Positions 36,444 to 46,413 of a stretch of DNA of 64,000 nt are shown one piece after another; positions within the stretch are counted from its first letter, which is position 1, and each line of letters opens with the position of its first letter. Location: positions 186,001 to 250,000 of the forward strand of contig NZ_AAEW02000001.1 of assembly GCF_000167355.1 (NCBI RefSeq), in the 5' to 3' direction. A program made the translations under genes and the position numbers. The notes under the pieces are model-generated. The model ran no database searches. It was given only the letters and a program-made list of their open reading frames with translations, and had not been told where the DNA came from. This DNA is from Desulfuromonas acetoxidans DSM 684. GTDB taxonomy: Bacteria; Desulfobacterota; Desulfuromonadia; Desulfuromonadales; Desulfuromonadaceae.

Positions 36444-37703
36444 TTACCAGCGTAACGCCAACTGTGCATAGATAATATTGTTGGTGTAGTCCTCGTTGCG
36501 CTGGTCGGAATCGTTGCGGTTATAGGTGTAACCCAACGAAATCCGCCCCTGGCGCAATTCACGATACAGGGCAAAACGGAACCCGTAGCGCTGATATTGC
36601 TCTGAGTACTCTGGCGAATCCTCATCATAATCGGTGTAGCGAATTAACGTGTTCATGCCAAACTTGTCATCAAAAGGCACTTCTGAACTCAAACTACCGC
36701 CAGTCGCATCGTCCTGACGATTCTGTTCAACATAGTCATCCGTACGAGTGAACAGATCGAACTGGACGCTGATACGGTCACTGTAGCCGAGAGCAAACGT
36801 GTATTCCTGACGGTCTTGAGCCCCATCTTCAACACTGGCGGTGATGTCTTCTTGATAAGCAAGTGCCAACGACAGCGTTCTGGAAAGCTGGTAATCCATA
36901 CGCAGCCCCATCAGGTTGGTGTCATAATCGTCGCTGAATTCGTAATCAAGCCAGGCCCGACCAATATTGCCGGCAAAAATCATCTGCTCAACAGGCTGCC
37001 ATTGCAGCCCCAGGCTGAGGTCCCGCCGGTCATACTCCTCTTCCCCGGTGGCGTCATATAACGAATCCGTGGCGTCCTTGGGACGATATTGGGTAAACCC
37101 TCCGGTCACAGAGGAGCTGATATGTGCGGTCAACGCTTTGGACAGCGTGGCGCTGTAGCGATGGTATTCAGCATCATCGCCTTCCTCTTCGTCATACCAC
37201 AAATTTTCGTACTGGTAGTCAAGGCGCAGCTGCATGGTGCGGGACAGGTCAAACAGGGCATACGGGTTGATTTCCAGCCGATTGCTGTCTGTCAAATTGG
37301 TCAGATTGTTGTCGATGCCACCCTGGTCCCCTTCATCAATAGCAACGCGTTCATAGGTATCGCTGATGCGGAGAAAAACCGTGTCACGGTAGAGATGAAA
37401 TGTCGATTCGAGGTGAGTCCCTTGACTGGGGCGCAGATCATCCTCGTCACTGTTATCCAGATATTTTTCGTATTCCAGGCCAAGGTCAAGATTGAGTTCG
37501 AAAAGACGTGTTTCCCAATCAATTTCAAAGCCTGCCGTGATCAGGGTAATAAAATCGCTTTCGCCATCACGTTCAAGGTCGATATTGTCATTATATTCTT
37601 CCCGTAACGAAAACTTCGGCGTCACCTGCATCTCTCCCCAAGCGACGGTGCAAATCAACAACTGCGCAGCCAATAGGACTAATAGTGTCTTTCCAATCGT
37701 CAT
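36444..37703 (-). CDS. PEP-CTERM-associated outer membrane beta-barrel (TIGR03016 type)
   Basis: A 419-residue protein with a signal peptide (MTIGKTLLVLLAAQLLICTVAWGEM). The rest is alternating aromatic and polar residues typical of beta strands, with EYNDNIDLERDGESDFITLITAGFEI near the start and a C-terminal IIYAQLALRW ending in a Trp. This is the outer-membrane signature. It may be the EPS exit porin or a secretin-like partner. The ATG at 37703 has GGAGAGATGTC before it. A longer frame overlaps the kinase gene stop and lacks the signal at the N-terminus. Confidence 0.88.
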   Translation of the reverse strand: MTIGKTLLVLLAAQLLICTVAWGEMQVTPKFSLREEYNDNIDLERDGESDFITLITAGFEIDWETRLFELNLDLGLEYEKYLDNSDEDDLRPSQGTHLESTFHLYRDTVFLRISDTYERVAIDEGDQGGIDNNLTNLTDSNRLEINPYALFDLSRTMQLRLDYQYENLWYDEEEGDDAEYHRYSATLSKALTAHISSSVTGGFTQYRPKDATDSLYDATGEEEYDRRDLSLGLQWQPVEQMIFAGNIGRAWLDYEFSDDYDTNLMGLRMDYQLSRTLSLALAYQEDITASVEDGAQDRQEYTFALGYSDRISVQFDLFTRTDDYVEQNRQDDATGGSLSSEVPFDDKFGMNTLIRYTDYDEDSPEYSEQYQRYGFRFALYRELRQGRISLGYTYNRNDSDQRNEDYTNNIIYAQLALRW

Positions 37704-37744
37704 GACATCTCTCCGTCGTTTTCCGGTGATGCGAACCAATCTCA

Positions 37745-38602
37745 TTATTTGTATCCGTAGTACCCGTAATATCCGTAGCGGTTATCCTGGTATTGCCGAA
37801 CGGCATTGCACACCACGCCAAGCAGGTTGTGGTTTTTGAGCAAGCCGAGAGCCTTGGTCAGTTTATCGGTAGAGGTGTAGCCCTCACGAACAACAAACAA
37901 CACCCCATCCACAACATTGGCGATAAACTGCGGTTCCGCAAAGGGCAGTAGTGGGGTGGTATCGACAATCACATAACGGTCTGGGTAACGACTTTTGATC
38001 TCTTGCAGCAGTTCCTGCATCCGATTGGAGGAAAACAACTCAACCGGGTTGTCGACTAAGCGTCCGGCGGGCAAAATACTCAATTTGCCAATCCCGGTCT
38101 TGACCAGGGCCTGACCGACATCGATACCGTCAAGAACACAATCGGTCAGACCAATTGAGGATTCCAACTCCATATATCTCATGATCGACGGACACCGGAT
38201 ATCAGCCTCCACCAACAAGACGGTATGGTCATACTCCTGCGCCAATGTGATGGCCAGATTGATGGACGTCAGGGTTTTTCCCTCACCGCCAGTGGCACTG
38301 GTCACCATCAGCGATTTATCAAACCGGCCAAGCTGGGTCAGCTTGACAATGGATGACTTCAGCTTACGATATTGTTCTGACGCCGCTCCGCTTGTTCCAT
38401 GAGCCGTCACCAAAAACGGATTATTCAGAAGGGGAGCTGCCATCTCAGGCGCAGCCTGGTGCGGTACATCCTGCGGGGCCTCTTCCGGGACAAAGGGCGC
38501 ATCACTCACCGGGGCAGACTCAACAGCGTCCTCCCCCTTTTCACGATCTGCGCTCTGGCGTTTCTTTGTTGCCATTTCAATGGCTTTATCAATGCGACTC
38601 AT
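37745..38602 (-). CDS. XrtA-associated tyrosine autokinase (BY-kinase)
   Basis: A 285-residue CpsD/ExoP-like cytoplasmic kinase: Walker A VTSATGGEGKTLTSINLA, Walker A' LLVEADIRCPS, Walker B YVIVDTTPLLPF. The C-terminal tail is Tyr-rich (NRYGYYGYYGYK), the usual autophosphorylation cluster. It works with the chain-length regulator at 38668, and the PHP phosphatase at 62708 is the likely antagonist. The start at 38602 follows GGAGTATCC, preferred over the upstream start at 38620. Confidence 0.95.
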   Translation of the reverse strand: MSRIDKAIEMATKKRQSADREKGEDAVESAPVSDAPFVPEEAPQDVPHQAAPEMAAPLLNNPFLVTAHGTSGAASEQYRKLKSSIVKLTQLGRFDKSLMVTSATGGEGKTLTSINLAITLAQEYDHTVLLVEADIRCPSIMRYMELESSIGLTDCVLDGIDVGQALVKTGIGKLSILPAGRLVDNPVELFSSNRMQELLQEIKSRYPDRYVIVDTTPLLPFAEPQFIANVVDGVLFVVREGYTSTDKLTKALGLLKNHNLLGVVCNAVRQYQDNRYGYYGYYGYK

Positions 38603-38667
38603 GGATACTCCAAAATTCAAAAGTGCCGTTATTCCTGACCAGTCAAACCTCTTGAGCGTTTCACCGA

Positions 38668-40239
38668 TTACGATGTAAGCCAGACAACGAGTCTGTCCAT
38701 CAGAGACAACCTGAGAACATCATGTATCAACAGTAATCCGATAAGGCTCGAACATGCTACGGCATAGGAATAAACCCATTTATCTCGCTTCTTGTGTTTG
38801 GCCATCTCCTCGTCGCTATGCATCAAAGGGATTTCAGCCAGAACCGTGATCCCTTTGGATCGCAACACATCGGCATCGCGAACCGTATCGTCCAACTGTT
38901 CGCGCGCTACCACAGCAGCGACACCAGCACCAATCCCGACAAACAGTCCAAGAAGCATTTTAAACAAGCGCTTGGTACCAACGGGAAATGTCGGCAAAAT
39001 TGCCGGATCGACAATACGAAACGTTGTCGCTTTATCGGCAACCTCCATCTGTTTGGAGACTTCAGCCATACCGACGCGCTCGAGCAACGTTTCATAAACA
39101 TTTTTGATCATGCCCCGCTCACGCTCCATTTCAGCCAACGCCTTCTTGTCTCGTGGGAAGTTTTCCAAGATCTGTTTGTTATCAACGATTTGTGTCTGGA
39201 TTTCCGTCTCGCGGGCTTTTAACGCATTAAGGTCGGATTGCGCCGCATTCTTGCGCATCTTCAGGTCAACGAAGATCGGATCCTCAACCGGGTTGAACAG
39301 ATCCTCATTTTCGGCGACCGGGGATTCCGGCTGGGCATCACGCCGCTGTTCCAACGCGGCAATCTGCTCCCGAATTTTAACCACCCCCGGATAAGACTCA
39401 TTGTAAACCAGCAACAGCTCATCAAGTCGCGCCTGCAACGACTCAATTCGCATCTCTTCATCAGAGCCGATCATCAGATCGAGCCCTGCCAATGACCCTC
39501 CATTGGCAGCAGCTGACTTCATAGAGGCCAATTGGTCATTGATGGTTTTCACCGTTGCAATCAGTTCATTTTTCTTACTTTGCAGTTGTCTGAGGCTTTC
39601 TTCCATGGTGCTGATGCTTTCAACAATTGAAGCTTCGGTCACCGTTGAAAAAATGCCGGTTTTTTTTCGGTACTGATAAATCTCATCTTCCAACGTATTG
39701 AGTTTTTGCTTATAGAACGTCACCTGTTCAGACAGGAAACGATCAGCACCGAAGGACTCTTCACGCTTCGACGAGATATTTTCTTCAACATACGTATTCA
39801 CCAAGGTGTTGATATAATCGCGGGCAAAAACAGGGTCGGAATTGATCAGGGAAACGAAGAACAAGTCATTGCCCTTCATGTTGATTTTTGTCATCTCCTG
39901 ACACTGCTTGATCAGGCTTTCAAAAGCCTGCGCTGTCTCAACCTTGGCGTCCATATCCAATTTTTTCAAAACTCTGGAGATGATATCGCGACTGAGCATA
40001 TGGTAACGCAACACCCGGATACGATCGTTCATGGACGGGGTCACCGTCAGTCCCTTCAGCAAGCTATTCACTACATTTTTTTCAATAAAAACAGTGCTTT
40101 TAGCTTCATACTGTTTGGGGACAAAAAAGCTGTAAACCACAATCACCAAGCTGATTGTGACGGCTGTCAGCAAAAACAGATAACGCCGGTTATAAAGAAT
40201 CTGCAGATATTTTTTTATTTGAGCGAGTGAAGAATCCAT
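38668..40239 (-). CDS. XrtA system polysaccharide chain-length determinant (Wzz/GNVR)
   Basis: A 523-residue protein with an N-terminal transmembrane helix (YLFLLTAVTISLVIVVYSFF), a long periplasmic coiled coil (e.g. STMEESLRQLQSKKNELIATVK) and a C-terminal helix (WVYSYAVACSSLIGLLLIHDVLRL). The GNVR-type region holds a PAILPTFPVGTKR block before a second transmembrane helix. It belongs to the TIGR03007 type and controls chain length together with the tyrosine kinase. Confidence 0.93.
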   Translation of the reverse strand: MDSSLAQIKKYLQILYNRRYLFLLTAVTISLVIVVYSFFVPKQYEAKSTVFIEKNVVNSLLKGLTVTPSMNDRIRVLRYHMLSRDIISRVLKKLDMDAKVETAQAFESLIKQCQEMTKINMKGNDLFFVSLINSDPVFARDYINTLVNTYVEENISSKREESFGADRFLSEQVTFYKQKLNTLEDEIYQYRKKTGIFSTVTEASIVESISTMEESLRQLQSKKNELIATVKTINDQLASMKSAAANGGSLAGLDLMIGSDEEMRIESLQARLDELLLVYNESYPGVVKIREQIAALEQRRDAQPESPVAENEDLFNPVEDPIFVDLKMRKNAAQSDLNALKARETEIQTQIVDNKQILENFPRDKKALAEMERERGMIKNVYETLLERVGMAEVSKQMEVADKATTFRIVDPAILPTFPVGTKRLFKMLLGLFVGIGAGVAAVVAREQLDDTVRDADVLRSKGITVLAEIPLMHSDEEMAKHKKRDKWVYSYAVACSSLIGLLLIHDVLRLSLMDRLVVWLTS

Positions 40240-40275
40240 CTATTACGGTCCATTTCTGGAAAAGAATAAAAACAG

Positions 40276-41076
40276 TTAAAACATGCCTTCGCGCACCAAC
40301 ACATAATCGCCACGCTGCATGGGAATATTCTCGCTGAGCACCCCATCTTCCATGAGGTCATCCATATTCAGTTTGATTCGTTCACGTTTTTCACCTTGTT
40401 TGCGCAAAATCAACACGGCACTGGTTTTTGCAAATTTAGTAAACCCGCCGGACTCCAGAATGGCATCCAAGATAGACAAGCCATCGCGATAAACAATCGC
40501 CTGTGGATTGGCAACAGCCCCCACGACATACACTTTGTTCAGCTCATTGGTCGGCAGGAACAGAATATCTTCCGCCTCAAGATCAATGTCTGCTTCGAGA
40601 TTGCCGCGGTTGAACAGGTCATACATGTCGACAGTCAGCTTTTCTTTACCACGCTGAACAAAGCCACGCTGCAGGTCAGCATTTTCAATGCCTTCAAGAC
40701 CGCAAAGCAGTTTGAACAGGGATGTACTGCCAACGAAATGACGCACCTGCGCTGGCACCCCCCCACCGGAAATATAGATTCGGTTGTTGGTCACCTGGGC
40801 AACCGTCACCGTAACGATGGGATTTTTAACGTAATCACTGAGGACGTTGGTCAATTCTGTGCTCAACTGGGAAGGCGTCCTCCCCGAAGCCTCCACATCA
40901 CCAACCGCAGGCAGCGTAATCTTTCCATCCGGCCTTACGGCCACAGCAACACTTAGCTCTGGGACGCCCCACACCGAAACACTCAGATTATCACCGGCAC
41001 CGACCACATAATCCGCACTCCACACCGGTGTCGCCAACACGACCAGAAACATCAGTGCCCAAAAGATTCGTTTCAT
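40276..41076 (-). CDS. XrtA system exopolysaccharide export protein (Wza-like)
   Basis: A 266-residue protein with a signal peptide (residues 3-20, cleavage near VWSADYVVG) and the Poly_export domain: YVVGAGDNLSVSVWGVPELSVAVAVRPDGKITLPAVGDVEASG. An SLBB domain follows (VYVVGAVANPQAIVYRDGLSILDAILESGGFTKFA). There is no lipobox Cys, unlike E. coli Wza. It probably forms the EPS channel. Confidence 0.94.
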   Translation of the reverse strand: MKRIFWALMFLVVLATPVWSADYVVGAGDNLSVSVWGVPELSVAVAVRPDGKITLPAVGDVEASGRTPSQLSTELTNVLSDYVKNPIVTVTVAQVTNNRIYISGGGVPAQVRHFVGSTSLFKLLCGLEGIENADLQRGFVQRGKEKLTVDMYDLFNRGNLEADIDLEAEDILFLPTNELNKVYVVGAVANPQAIVYRDGLSILDAILESGGFTKFAKTSAVLILRKQGEKRERIKLNMDDLMEDGVLSENIPMQRGDYVLVREGMF

Positions 41077-41308
41077 ATCTATCGTCCTCCTCGTCCCAGA
41101 AGCACTACTTTGATAGTCTCCAGAATGATCAACACATCGAGAGTCATCGAATAATTTTTCAGATAGTAAAGGTCAAATCTCAGCTTCTCCATGGCATCTT
41201 CTTCGGAAGCGCCATAGGGATAGAAAACCTGGGCCCACCCAGTAACTCCGGGCTTGATGGTGTGGCGAGCAAAGTAATATGGAATGTTCATGGAAAGTTT
41301 TTCGACAA

Positions 41309-41334
41309 TGTAGTGGTCAACTATTTTTGGACAC
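41309..41334 (+). repeat. IS right inverted repeat
   Basis: Begins TGTAGTGGTCAACTATTTTT with GGACAC after it, matching the left-end copy at 42522-42547 (TGTAGTGGTCTACTAAACTT, then GGACAC) in inverse orientation. Several internal mismatches but the terminal 10 bases are identical. Confidence 0.92.
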
Positions 41335-42222
41335 AGATATAAGTTCTTTTTCCGCTACAGCCGGAGCCATTCCTTTATTTCTTTGATGAGGTCTGCTCCA
41401 GTTGTAATAGTTCATAAAATAGTGCTCGATGTCGAGCTGTGCTTCTGCAAACGTTTGATAGCCACCTTTTGGCATCCATTCGCTTTTGTAACTGCGAAAC
41501 AAACGCTCCATTGGTGCATTATCCCAGCAATTTCCTCGCCGACTCATGCTCTGTTTCATCTGATAGCATCGAAGCTGGAGACAGAACAAATCACTGCCAT
41601 ATTGTTGTCCCTGGTCTGTGTGAACCAAAACCCCAGTTGGCTTTTTCCTTGTCCGATAAGCGTTTTTGACAGCGTTAACTGCAAGTTGTGCGTCACAGTT
41701 TTCTGATAAGCTCAACCCAACAACACGCCGAGTGTAAAGATCTAATACCGCAGCGACATAAATCCACCGTTTTCCAACTCGAACATAGGTAATATCACTA
41801 CACCATGTCTGGTTTTTCCTCTTCGCATCAAAATCCCGATTCAACAGGTTCGGAATCTTTGGATGTTCTACTTTGGCAACTCTGTACAAACGTGGTTTAG
41901 GTTGTTTACTGAATAAGCTCGCCTCACGCATCAGACGACGTACTTTGAAACGTCCTATGGTGATGCCTTCACTGCGTAACATGTTGGTAAGACTGCGGCT
42001 TCCAGCTGAATAACGACTTTTATTGAACAACTCCTTGATCCGAATACGTAACTTGATGCGTTCAGTATCTGGATGAGCTCGACGATTCAAATAGGCATAG
42101 TAGCTAGAACGCGAAACATCAAAAAGACGGCAAAGGACACAAACGCAGTCATGCTCTCTCAATGTACTGATCAACTCAAACGAAGCTTGTCTTCCGACAT
42201 TAAGAGAGCGGTAGCCTTTTTT
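41317..42222 (-). CDS. IS3-family transposase OrfB (DDE, made by -1 frameshift)
   Basis: The protein reads SLNVGRQASFELISTLREHDC and has an HTH_21-type region, then the rve core: Asp in TWCSDITYV, Asp in VLVHTDQGQQYGS and Glu in NCWDNAPMERLFRSYKSEW, the DDE triad. About 300 residues. It has no usable start of its own; it is probably read by -1 frameshift at the AAAAAAG stretch (42222-42216), giving an OrfAB fusion of about 385 residues. Confidence 0.93.
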   Translation of the reverse strand, partial: KKGYRSLNVGRQASFELISTLREHDCVCVLCRLFDVSRSSYYAYLNRRAHPDTERIKLRIRIKELFNKSRYSAGSRSLTNMLRSEGITIGRFKVRRLMREASLFSKQPKPRLYRVAKVEHPKIPNLLNRDFDAKRKNQTWCSDITYVRVGKRWIYVAAVLDLYTRRVVGLSLSENCDAQLAVNAVKNAYRTRKKPTGVLVHTDQGQQYGSDLFCLQLRCYQMKQSMSRRGNCWDNAPMERLFRSYKSEWMPKGGYQTFAEAQLDIEHYFMNYYNWSRPHQRNKGMAPAVAEKELISVSKNS

Positions 42223-42473
42223 AGGATTTGCTTCTCTTTCTCCAGACGACGAATATGGGCTTCGAGTTCCTGGATACGCTTTTTGTCCTCTGTAAGGGCT
42301 GGAGTTTCCGGTGTCGTCCCAGCTCGTTCCTGTTTGAGCTGCTTTACCCAACGACGCATGGCCGTTTCTCCAACATCCATAACTCGGGCAGCATCTGGGA
42401 CACTGTATCCCTGATCCAAAACAAGGCTGGCACATTCAACCTTGAATTCATTTGTGAATATTTTTCTTCCCAT
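42171..42473 (-). CDS. IS3-family transposase OrfA (HTH)
   Basis: A 100-residue protein with an HTH (FTNEFKVECASLVLDQGYSVPDAARVMDVGETAMRRWVKQLK) and a leucine-zipper-like stretch (KKRIQELEAHIRRLEKEKQILKKATALL). It begins with ATG at 42473, and its frame overlaps orfB so that the slippery AAAAAAG falls at codons K-K of KQILKK. It binds the ends and is part of the OrfAB transposase. Confidence 0.94.
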   Translation of the reverse strand: MGRKIFTNEFKVECASLVLDQGYSVPDAARVMDVGETAMRRWVKQLKQERAGTTPETPALTEDKKRIQELEAHIRRLEKEKQILKKATALLMSEDKLRLS

Positions 42474-42521
42474 AGTCCTTAGACCCCTTTCTCGTTTAGG
42501 TGGATGTTACCACCTTTGTGG

Positions 42522-42547
42522 GTGTCCAAGTTTAGTAGACCACTACA
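42522..42547 (-). repeat. IS left inverted repeat
   Basis: Read on the coding strand it begins TGTAGTGGTC at position 42547. It pairs with the copy at 41309-41334. The adjacent CAA at 42548-42550 is the target duplication. Confidence 0.92.
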
Positions 42548-43706
42548 CAAATTCAGGGCGCTCCGGACGCGGCCCGACAAAACTCATGTCACCCATAAGA
42601 ACATTGAGCAGTTGCGGCAACTCGTCGAGTCGGCTTTTACGCAAAAAAGCGCCCACCTTGGTCACCCGCGGATCATTTTCCGTCGCCCATACGGCCCCCG
42701 TTTCCTTTTCGGCGTCCTCACACATGGTGCGAAACTTATATAAGGTAAAATGGCGTCCCCATTCTCCCACGCGAACCTGGCGAAAAAAGACCGGGCCAGG
42801 GGAATCGGAACGCACCAGATACGCCACGACAAGCCAAGCTGGAAAGGACAGAACAATCCCCACCAGAGACAAGAAAATATCGAGAACCCGCTTCATAAAG
42901 CGGCCAATGACCGTGATACGAAAACCGTTGGCATAGATAAAACTGCTTGGCTGAAAATTTTCGATCAGCAATTTGCGGGTCATCTGCTCGTAAAAGGTCT
43001 GGACGTCAACAATTTCGATGCCATTGAGTTTACAATGGAGCAATTCACGTAACGGCAAACTGCCACGGCGCTCGGTTAGGGCGACCACAACCCGGTTAGT
43101 ACACGTGGTTGAAACCAGTTTTTCCAAATCATCGACATAACCAAGCACTTTTTCCTCATCAACAGTGCATTCTTCCGCTTCCGGTTGGACAAAACCAACC
43201 AGAACCTGCTGTCCCTTCTGCCCCTGCAATAATTTTTCAACCTTTGCCGCTAATGTCCCACAGCCCACAACCAACACCCGTGTTGATAAGGCTGTCGTTC
43301 CCATCATCGACATAAGCATCTGGTGGACGGAAAACTGCAACAAACCAAAGATCACTAAGGAAATCAGTAACATTCCACGCCCGATCATGGCCATAGGCAT
43401 GACAAATGAAAGCGAGGCAAACATGAAAAAGGCCAAGCTGACAGCAACACCGGTGCGGGCAATCCGGTCCAATCGGCCAAAGGCGTTTTCCCAGCGATAG
43501 ATCTCACAGAAATAGCTCGAAAATGTTGTCAACAGGACAAAAAACAACAAACTGAAGCCGCCTGCGCCACTAAACGTCCTGAGCCCACAGGTGTCTCCCA
43601 CATAAAAAACATGCCCAAGCACAAGAGACAACGTGGCTAAAGCTAGGTCAACAACGACCAACAAGGAGGAAATTTTTTGCATTGCCTTTTCCTTACGTTC
43701 TTATGA

Positions 43707-46361
43707 CTACTGTTGCAGCTGATTCAAAAGTTGTTGGGCACGACGGGACTCAGGCTCGACCTGTAGACCAGCCACATAGCCCAAGACTTTTTCGGCCTCA
43801 TCGACCTGTCCTGCCCCACTTAATGCTTGCCCGTAATGAAGATGGACAATCGCAACTTTGGGGAGCAGCTCAACCGCTTTTGCTAAGATGGAAATAGCTT
43901 CGTCGTAGCGTTTATTTTTGATTAATGCCAATCCCAGGGTATCGAGAATCACCGGATTGGAAGGTTCGTTACGAAAAGCCCGCATCGCCAAGGTAAGAGC
44001 CTCTTGCGGCGCGCTATTATTCTCCGCATAGAGGTAAGCCAAATTATTCATCGCGCCAGTATGGTTTTCTGCTTTTGCCAGCACCTCACGGTAGAGTGAT
44101 TCGGCATCCTGTTTGTTGCCTCGCTGGTCCTGAAACATGCCATAGGCATATGTTCCAGGAACAAATTCCGGATACTGTTGACGCAACTTATGAAAAACAT
44201 CTTCAGCCTGTTTGGTTTGCCCGGTTTTAAGGTACAAACCACCGAGCTGCAGCAACAAAAAACGCGGATTGTCGGCCAGAGAGATCCCCTGCTGCAAAGC
44301 GCTAATGGCTTTTTCCGGTTGCCCCAGTTGCTGCTGGACAGCGGCAAGTAACAAATAACCGGCACCGCCCTTGGGATGTTGTGAAATTTCATCTTCAGCC
44401 ATGGAGATGGCCTTATTCTGCTCCCCGGCCTCAATCCAGGCTGCAGCCAGAAACGGCATTCCCGCTGTCGGACTGACAGCTTCCAAGGCTTTAAACGTCT
44501 CGATTGCCGCCGGAAAATCTTTTTGCTCCAATTTCAAGCGACCCCGAGCTTTGAGGATTGTCGGATTTTGTGGATGTGCGTGATAGGCGTCCTCGACCAC
44601 CTGCGCTGACTTTTGCGGTGCACTGCTTCTCTGGAAATATCCTGCCAGCGCCATATACCCTCTCGGTTCATTGGTCTTTCGCGCACGCTCATAACCAGCT
44701 TCTGCAGCCGCATTGTTGCCACCAACCTCCTCTAGTGATGCCATGGAAATCAACGCTCTGAGGTTATCTGGAGCAACCTCCAAAACAGCACGATATTCCT
44801 CCAAAGCCTCTTCTCGCTGTTGATGGATCAAATAATAATTTGCCAGATTAAAATAGGGTGCCAGGTAGTTGGGCTTTATGGCTTTCGCTTTCTTCAACGC
44901 AGCAAGCCCTTCTTCATCTTGTTTCTGTGCCAGATAAGCCGCCGCCATATAGTTATACAGCAGTGCATCTTGCTCTGAGCTACCCACACTCTCTTGAAGA
45001 AGATCTATAACACCCTGATAATTCTCCTGTTTCAAGTAAAGTGAAGCCAAAAGAAATCGTGTTTTCAACGATTCTGGAGCAACTTCCAGCGCTTTCTCCA
45101 GCTCAAATTCGGCCTTTTGTGAATTCTGTTGAGAAAGATTCAGTAACCCTTTTTTCAAATGAGGATCGGCAAGCAACGGATCAAGGGCGATCGCTCGATC
45201 AAAGTGTCTTGTTGCCAGATCAAAATCGCCCTTACTCAGATAAGCTGTTCCGAGCACATTATGAACAATAGCCAAGTCATCATGCTCCTGTAAAACCTGC
45301 GTCACTTGGTAGATGCAGTCATCAATGCGCTTTTGTTGCAAAAGCGTCATGCCGAGCATAACGCGTGCCTGAACATGGTTTGGCTGAAGGTCCAGAGCCT
45401 GCTGAAACTGATTGAGTGCCAACTCATAGTGCTTCAGACGAAATTCAGTCAGACCAAGGAAGTAATAACCGGCCAAGTCGGCCATCCCTTTGAGAGACTC
45501 CCTTAAGGCCACTGCTGCTGCTTTGTAGTCCCCCTGAACATAGAGAATCATTCCATTCAAACGTTTTCCTGCTGGATGTTTGGGGAAATTCTGTTTCAAC
45601 GCATCGGCATAACGTTGCGCCCCAACAATATCGCCCATATCCAAAGACAACATGCCCGCCCAATAACGAGCTATGATGTTTCCCGGATCAATGGCAATGA
45701 CCTGCTGATACGCATTAAGGGTTTCGTCCATACGCCCCTGACGCGCTTTCAGGCTGGCCAACATGAAATAAAATTTTTCCTGTTGAGGGAATTTCTTCAG
45801 CGCTGACTGCAGCAACACCTCGGCATCTTTGCGGCGTTCTTGCATCAGAAGCAAACGAATCTGGGCCAGGAAGGCATCTTCGTTATGCCCATCAAGTTCT
45901 ATGGCTTCAGTAAAAAGAGATTCCGCAATCGCCAGATTCCCCTGAAATTGCGCAACAAGCCCTAAATATTCCTGCGAGCGTGAGTTCTTCTCATGTGATT
46001 CCAAGAACAAGCCGACATATTTTTCAGCTTCACCTCCCTGATTTAGCACCAGATAGGCCAAGGAAAGATCCAAAAGAACGTCACCATTTTGTGGAGCCTG
46101 CAAATGGGCTTTCTGTAATTCCTTTTCAGCTTGACCAGGCTTATTCGCCTTCAAATAGGCCAACCCTAACTGATGACGCGCTTCAATATAATTGGGATCC
46201 TGGTCAAGGGCATTCTTGAAAAAAACCACCGCACCTAATGGGTTCCCTTGCTGCAGGGCTTCCTTACCGTCCTTGACCAGGCCTTCTTTGGTTTGCCCCT
46301 GACACGCGACCAGCAGACCAAGAAAAGTGACCCCAATAATTGTGTTTCGTAAAAATTTCAT
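43707..46361 (-). CDS. prsT: PEP-CTERM system TPR-repeat lipoprotein PrsT
   Basis: An 884-residue protein with an N-terminal lipobox (LLVAC, Cys20) and about 20 tetratricopeptide repeats (for example NPLGAVVFFKNALDQDPNYIEARHQLGLAYLKANK). The TIGR02917 type is a PrsT marker of exosortase loci and probably acts as a periplasmic scaffold. It is the first gene of the EPS operon and has a sigma-54-like element about 55 bp upstream. Confidence 0.94.
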   Translation of the reverse strand: MKFLRNTIIGVTFLGLLVACQGQTKEGLVKDGKEALQQGNPLGAVVFFKNALDQDPNYIEARHQLGLAYLKANKPGQAEKELQKAHLQAPQNGDVLLDLSLAYLVLNQGGEAEKYVGLFLESHEKNSRSQEYLGLVAQFQGNLAIAESLFTEAIELDGHNEDAFLAQIRLLLMQERRKDAEVLLQSALKKFPQQEKFYFMLASLKARQGRMDETLNAYQQVIAIDPGNIIARYWAGMLSLDMGDIVGAQRYADALKQNFPKHPAGKRLNGMILYVQGDYKAAAVALRESLKGMADLAGYYFLGLTEFRLKHYELALNQFQQALDLQPNHVQARVMLGMTLLQQKRIDDCIYQVTQVLQEHDDLAIVHNVLGTAYLSKGDFDLATRHFDRAIALDPLLADPHLKKGLLNLSQQNSQKAEFELEKALEVAPESLKTRFLLASLYLKQENYQGVIDLLQESVGSSEQDALLYNYMAAAYLAQKQDEEGLAALKKAKAIKPNYLAPYFNLANYYLIHQQREEALEEYRAVLEVAPDNLRALISMASLEEVGGNNAAAEAGYERARKTNEPRGYMALAGYFQRSSAPQKSAQVVEDAYHAHPQNPTILKARGRLKLEQKDFPAAIETFKALEAVSPTAGMPFLAAAWIEAGEQNKAISMAEDEISQHPKGGAGYLLLAAVQQQLGQPEKAISALQQGISLADNPRFLLLQLGGLYLKTGQTKQAEDVFHKLRQQYPEFVPGTYAYGMFQDQRGNKQDAESLYREVLAKAENHTGAMNNLAYLYAENNSAPQEALTLAMRAFRNEPSNPVILDTLGLALIKNKRYDEAISILAKAVELLPKVAIVHLHYGQALSGAGQVDEAEKVLGYVAGLQVEPESRRAQQLLNQLQQ

Positions 46362-46413
46362 AGACCATCCCTAAACTTAAAATGTCCTTTAAATTTTTTT
46401 CGACGAGCTAAAG

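Larger units (their letters stand above)
41309..42547 (-). mobile_element. IS3-family insertion sequence, 1,239 bp
   Basis: Terminal inverted repeats begin TGTAGTGGTC at both ends, with a TTGGACAC block about 20 bases in. The element carries orfA (HTH) and orfB (DDE) with a programmed -1 frameshift. It is flanked by a 3-bp direct repeat (CAA on the plus strand, 41306-41308 and 42548-42550). Insertion is in the same orientation as the host gene. The orfB stop is inside the right inverted repeat, which is common in compact IS3 elements. Confidence 0.96.
41079..43682 (-). pseudogene. TIGR03013-type initiating sugar transferase, interrupted by an IS3-family element
   Basis: The N-terminal part (43682-42548) holds the membrane-anchor region, a CoA-binding-like domain and the bacterial sugar transferase core up to FVGPRPERPEFV. 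The C-terminal part (41305-41079) has EKLSMNIPYYFARHTIKPGVTGWAQVFYPYG, the last 75 residues of the family. Removing the element and one copy of the TTG duplication rejoins the two at GAATTTGTCGAA and gives exactly 454 codons in one frame, which fits the family length. The enzyme normally transfers the first sugar-phosphate to undecaprenyl phosphate. Unless another initiating transferase exists elsewhere, the EPS cannot be started. Confidence 0.94.

Noticed and set aside
41317-42435. OrfB starting at 42435 as an independent gene
   Set aside because: The first 70 residues are out-of-frame orfA sequence (Cys-rich, no motif). OrfB is more likely made by -1 frameshift at AAAAAAG.
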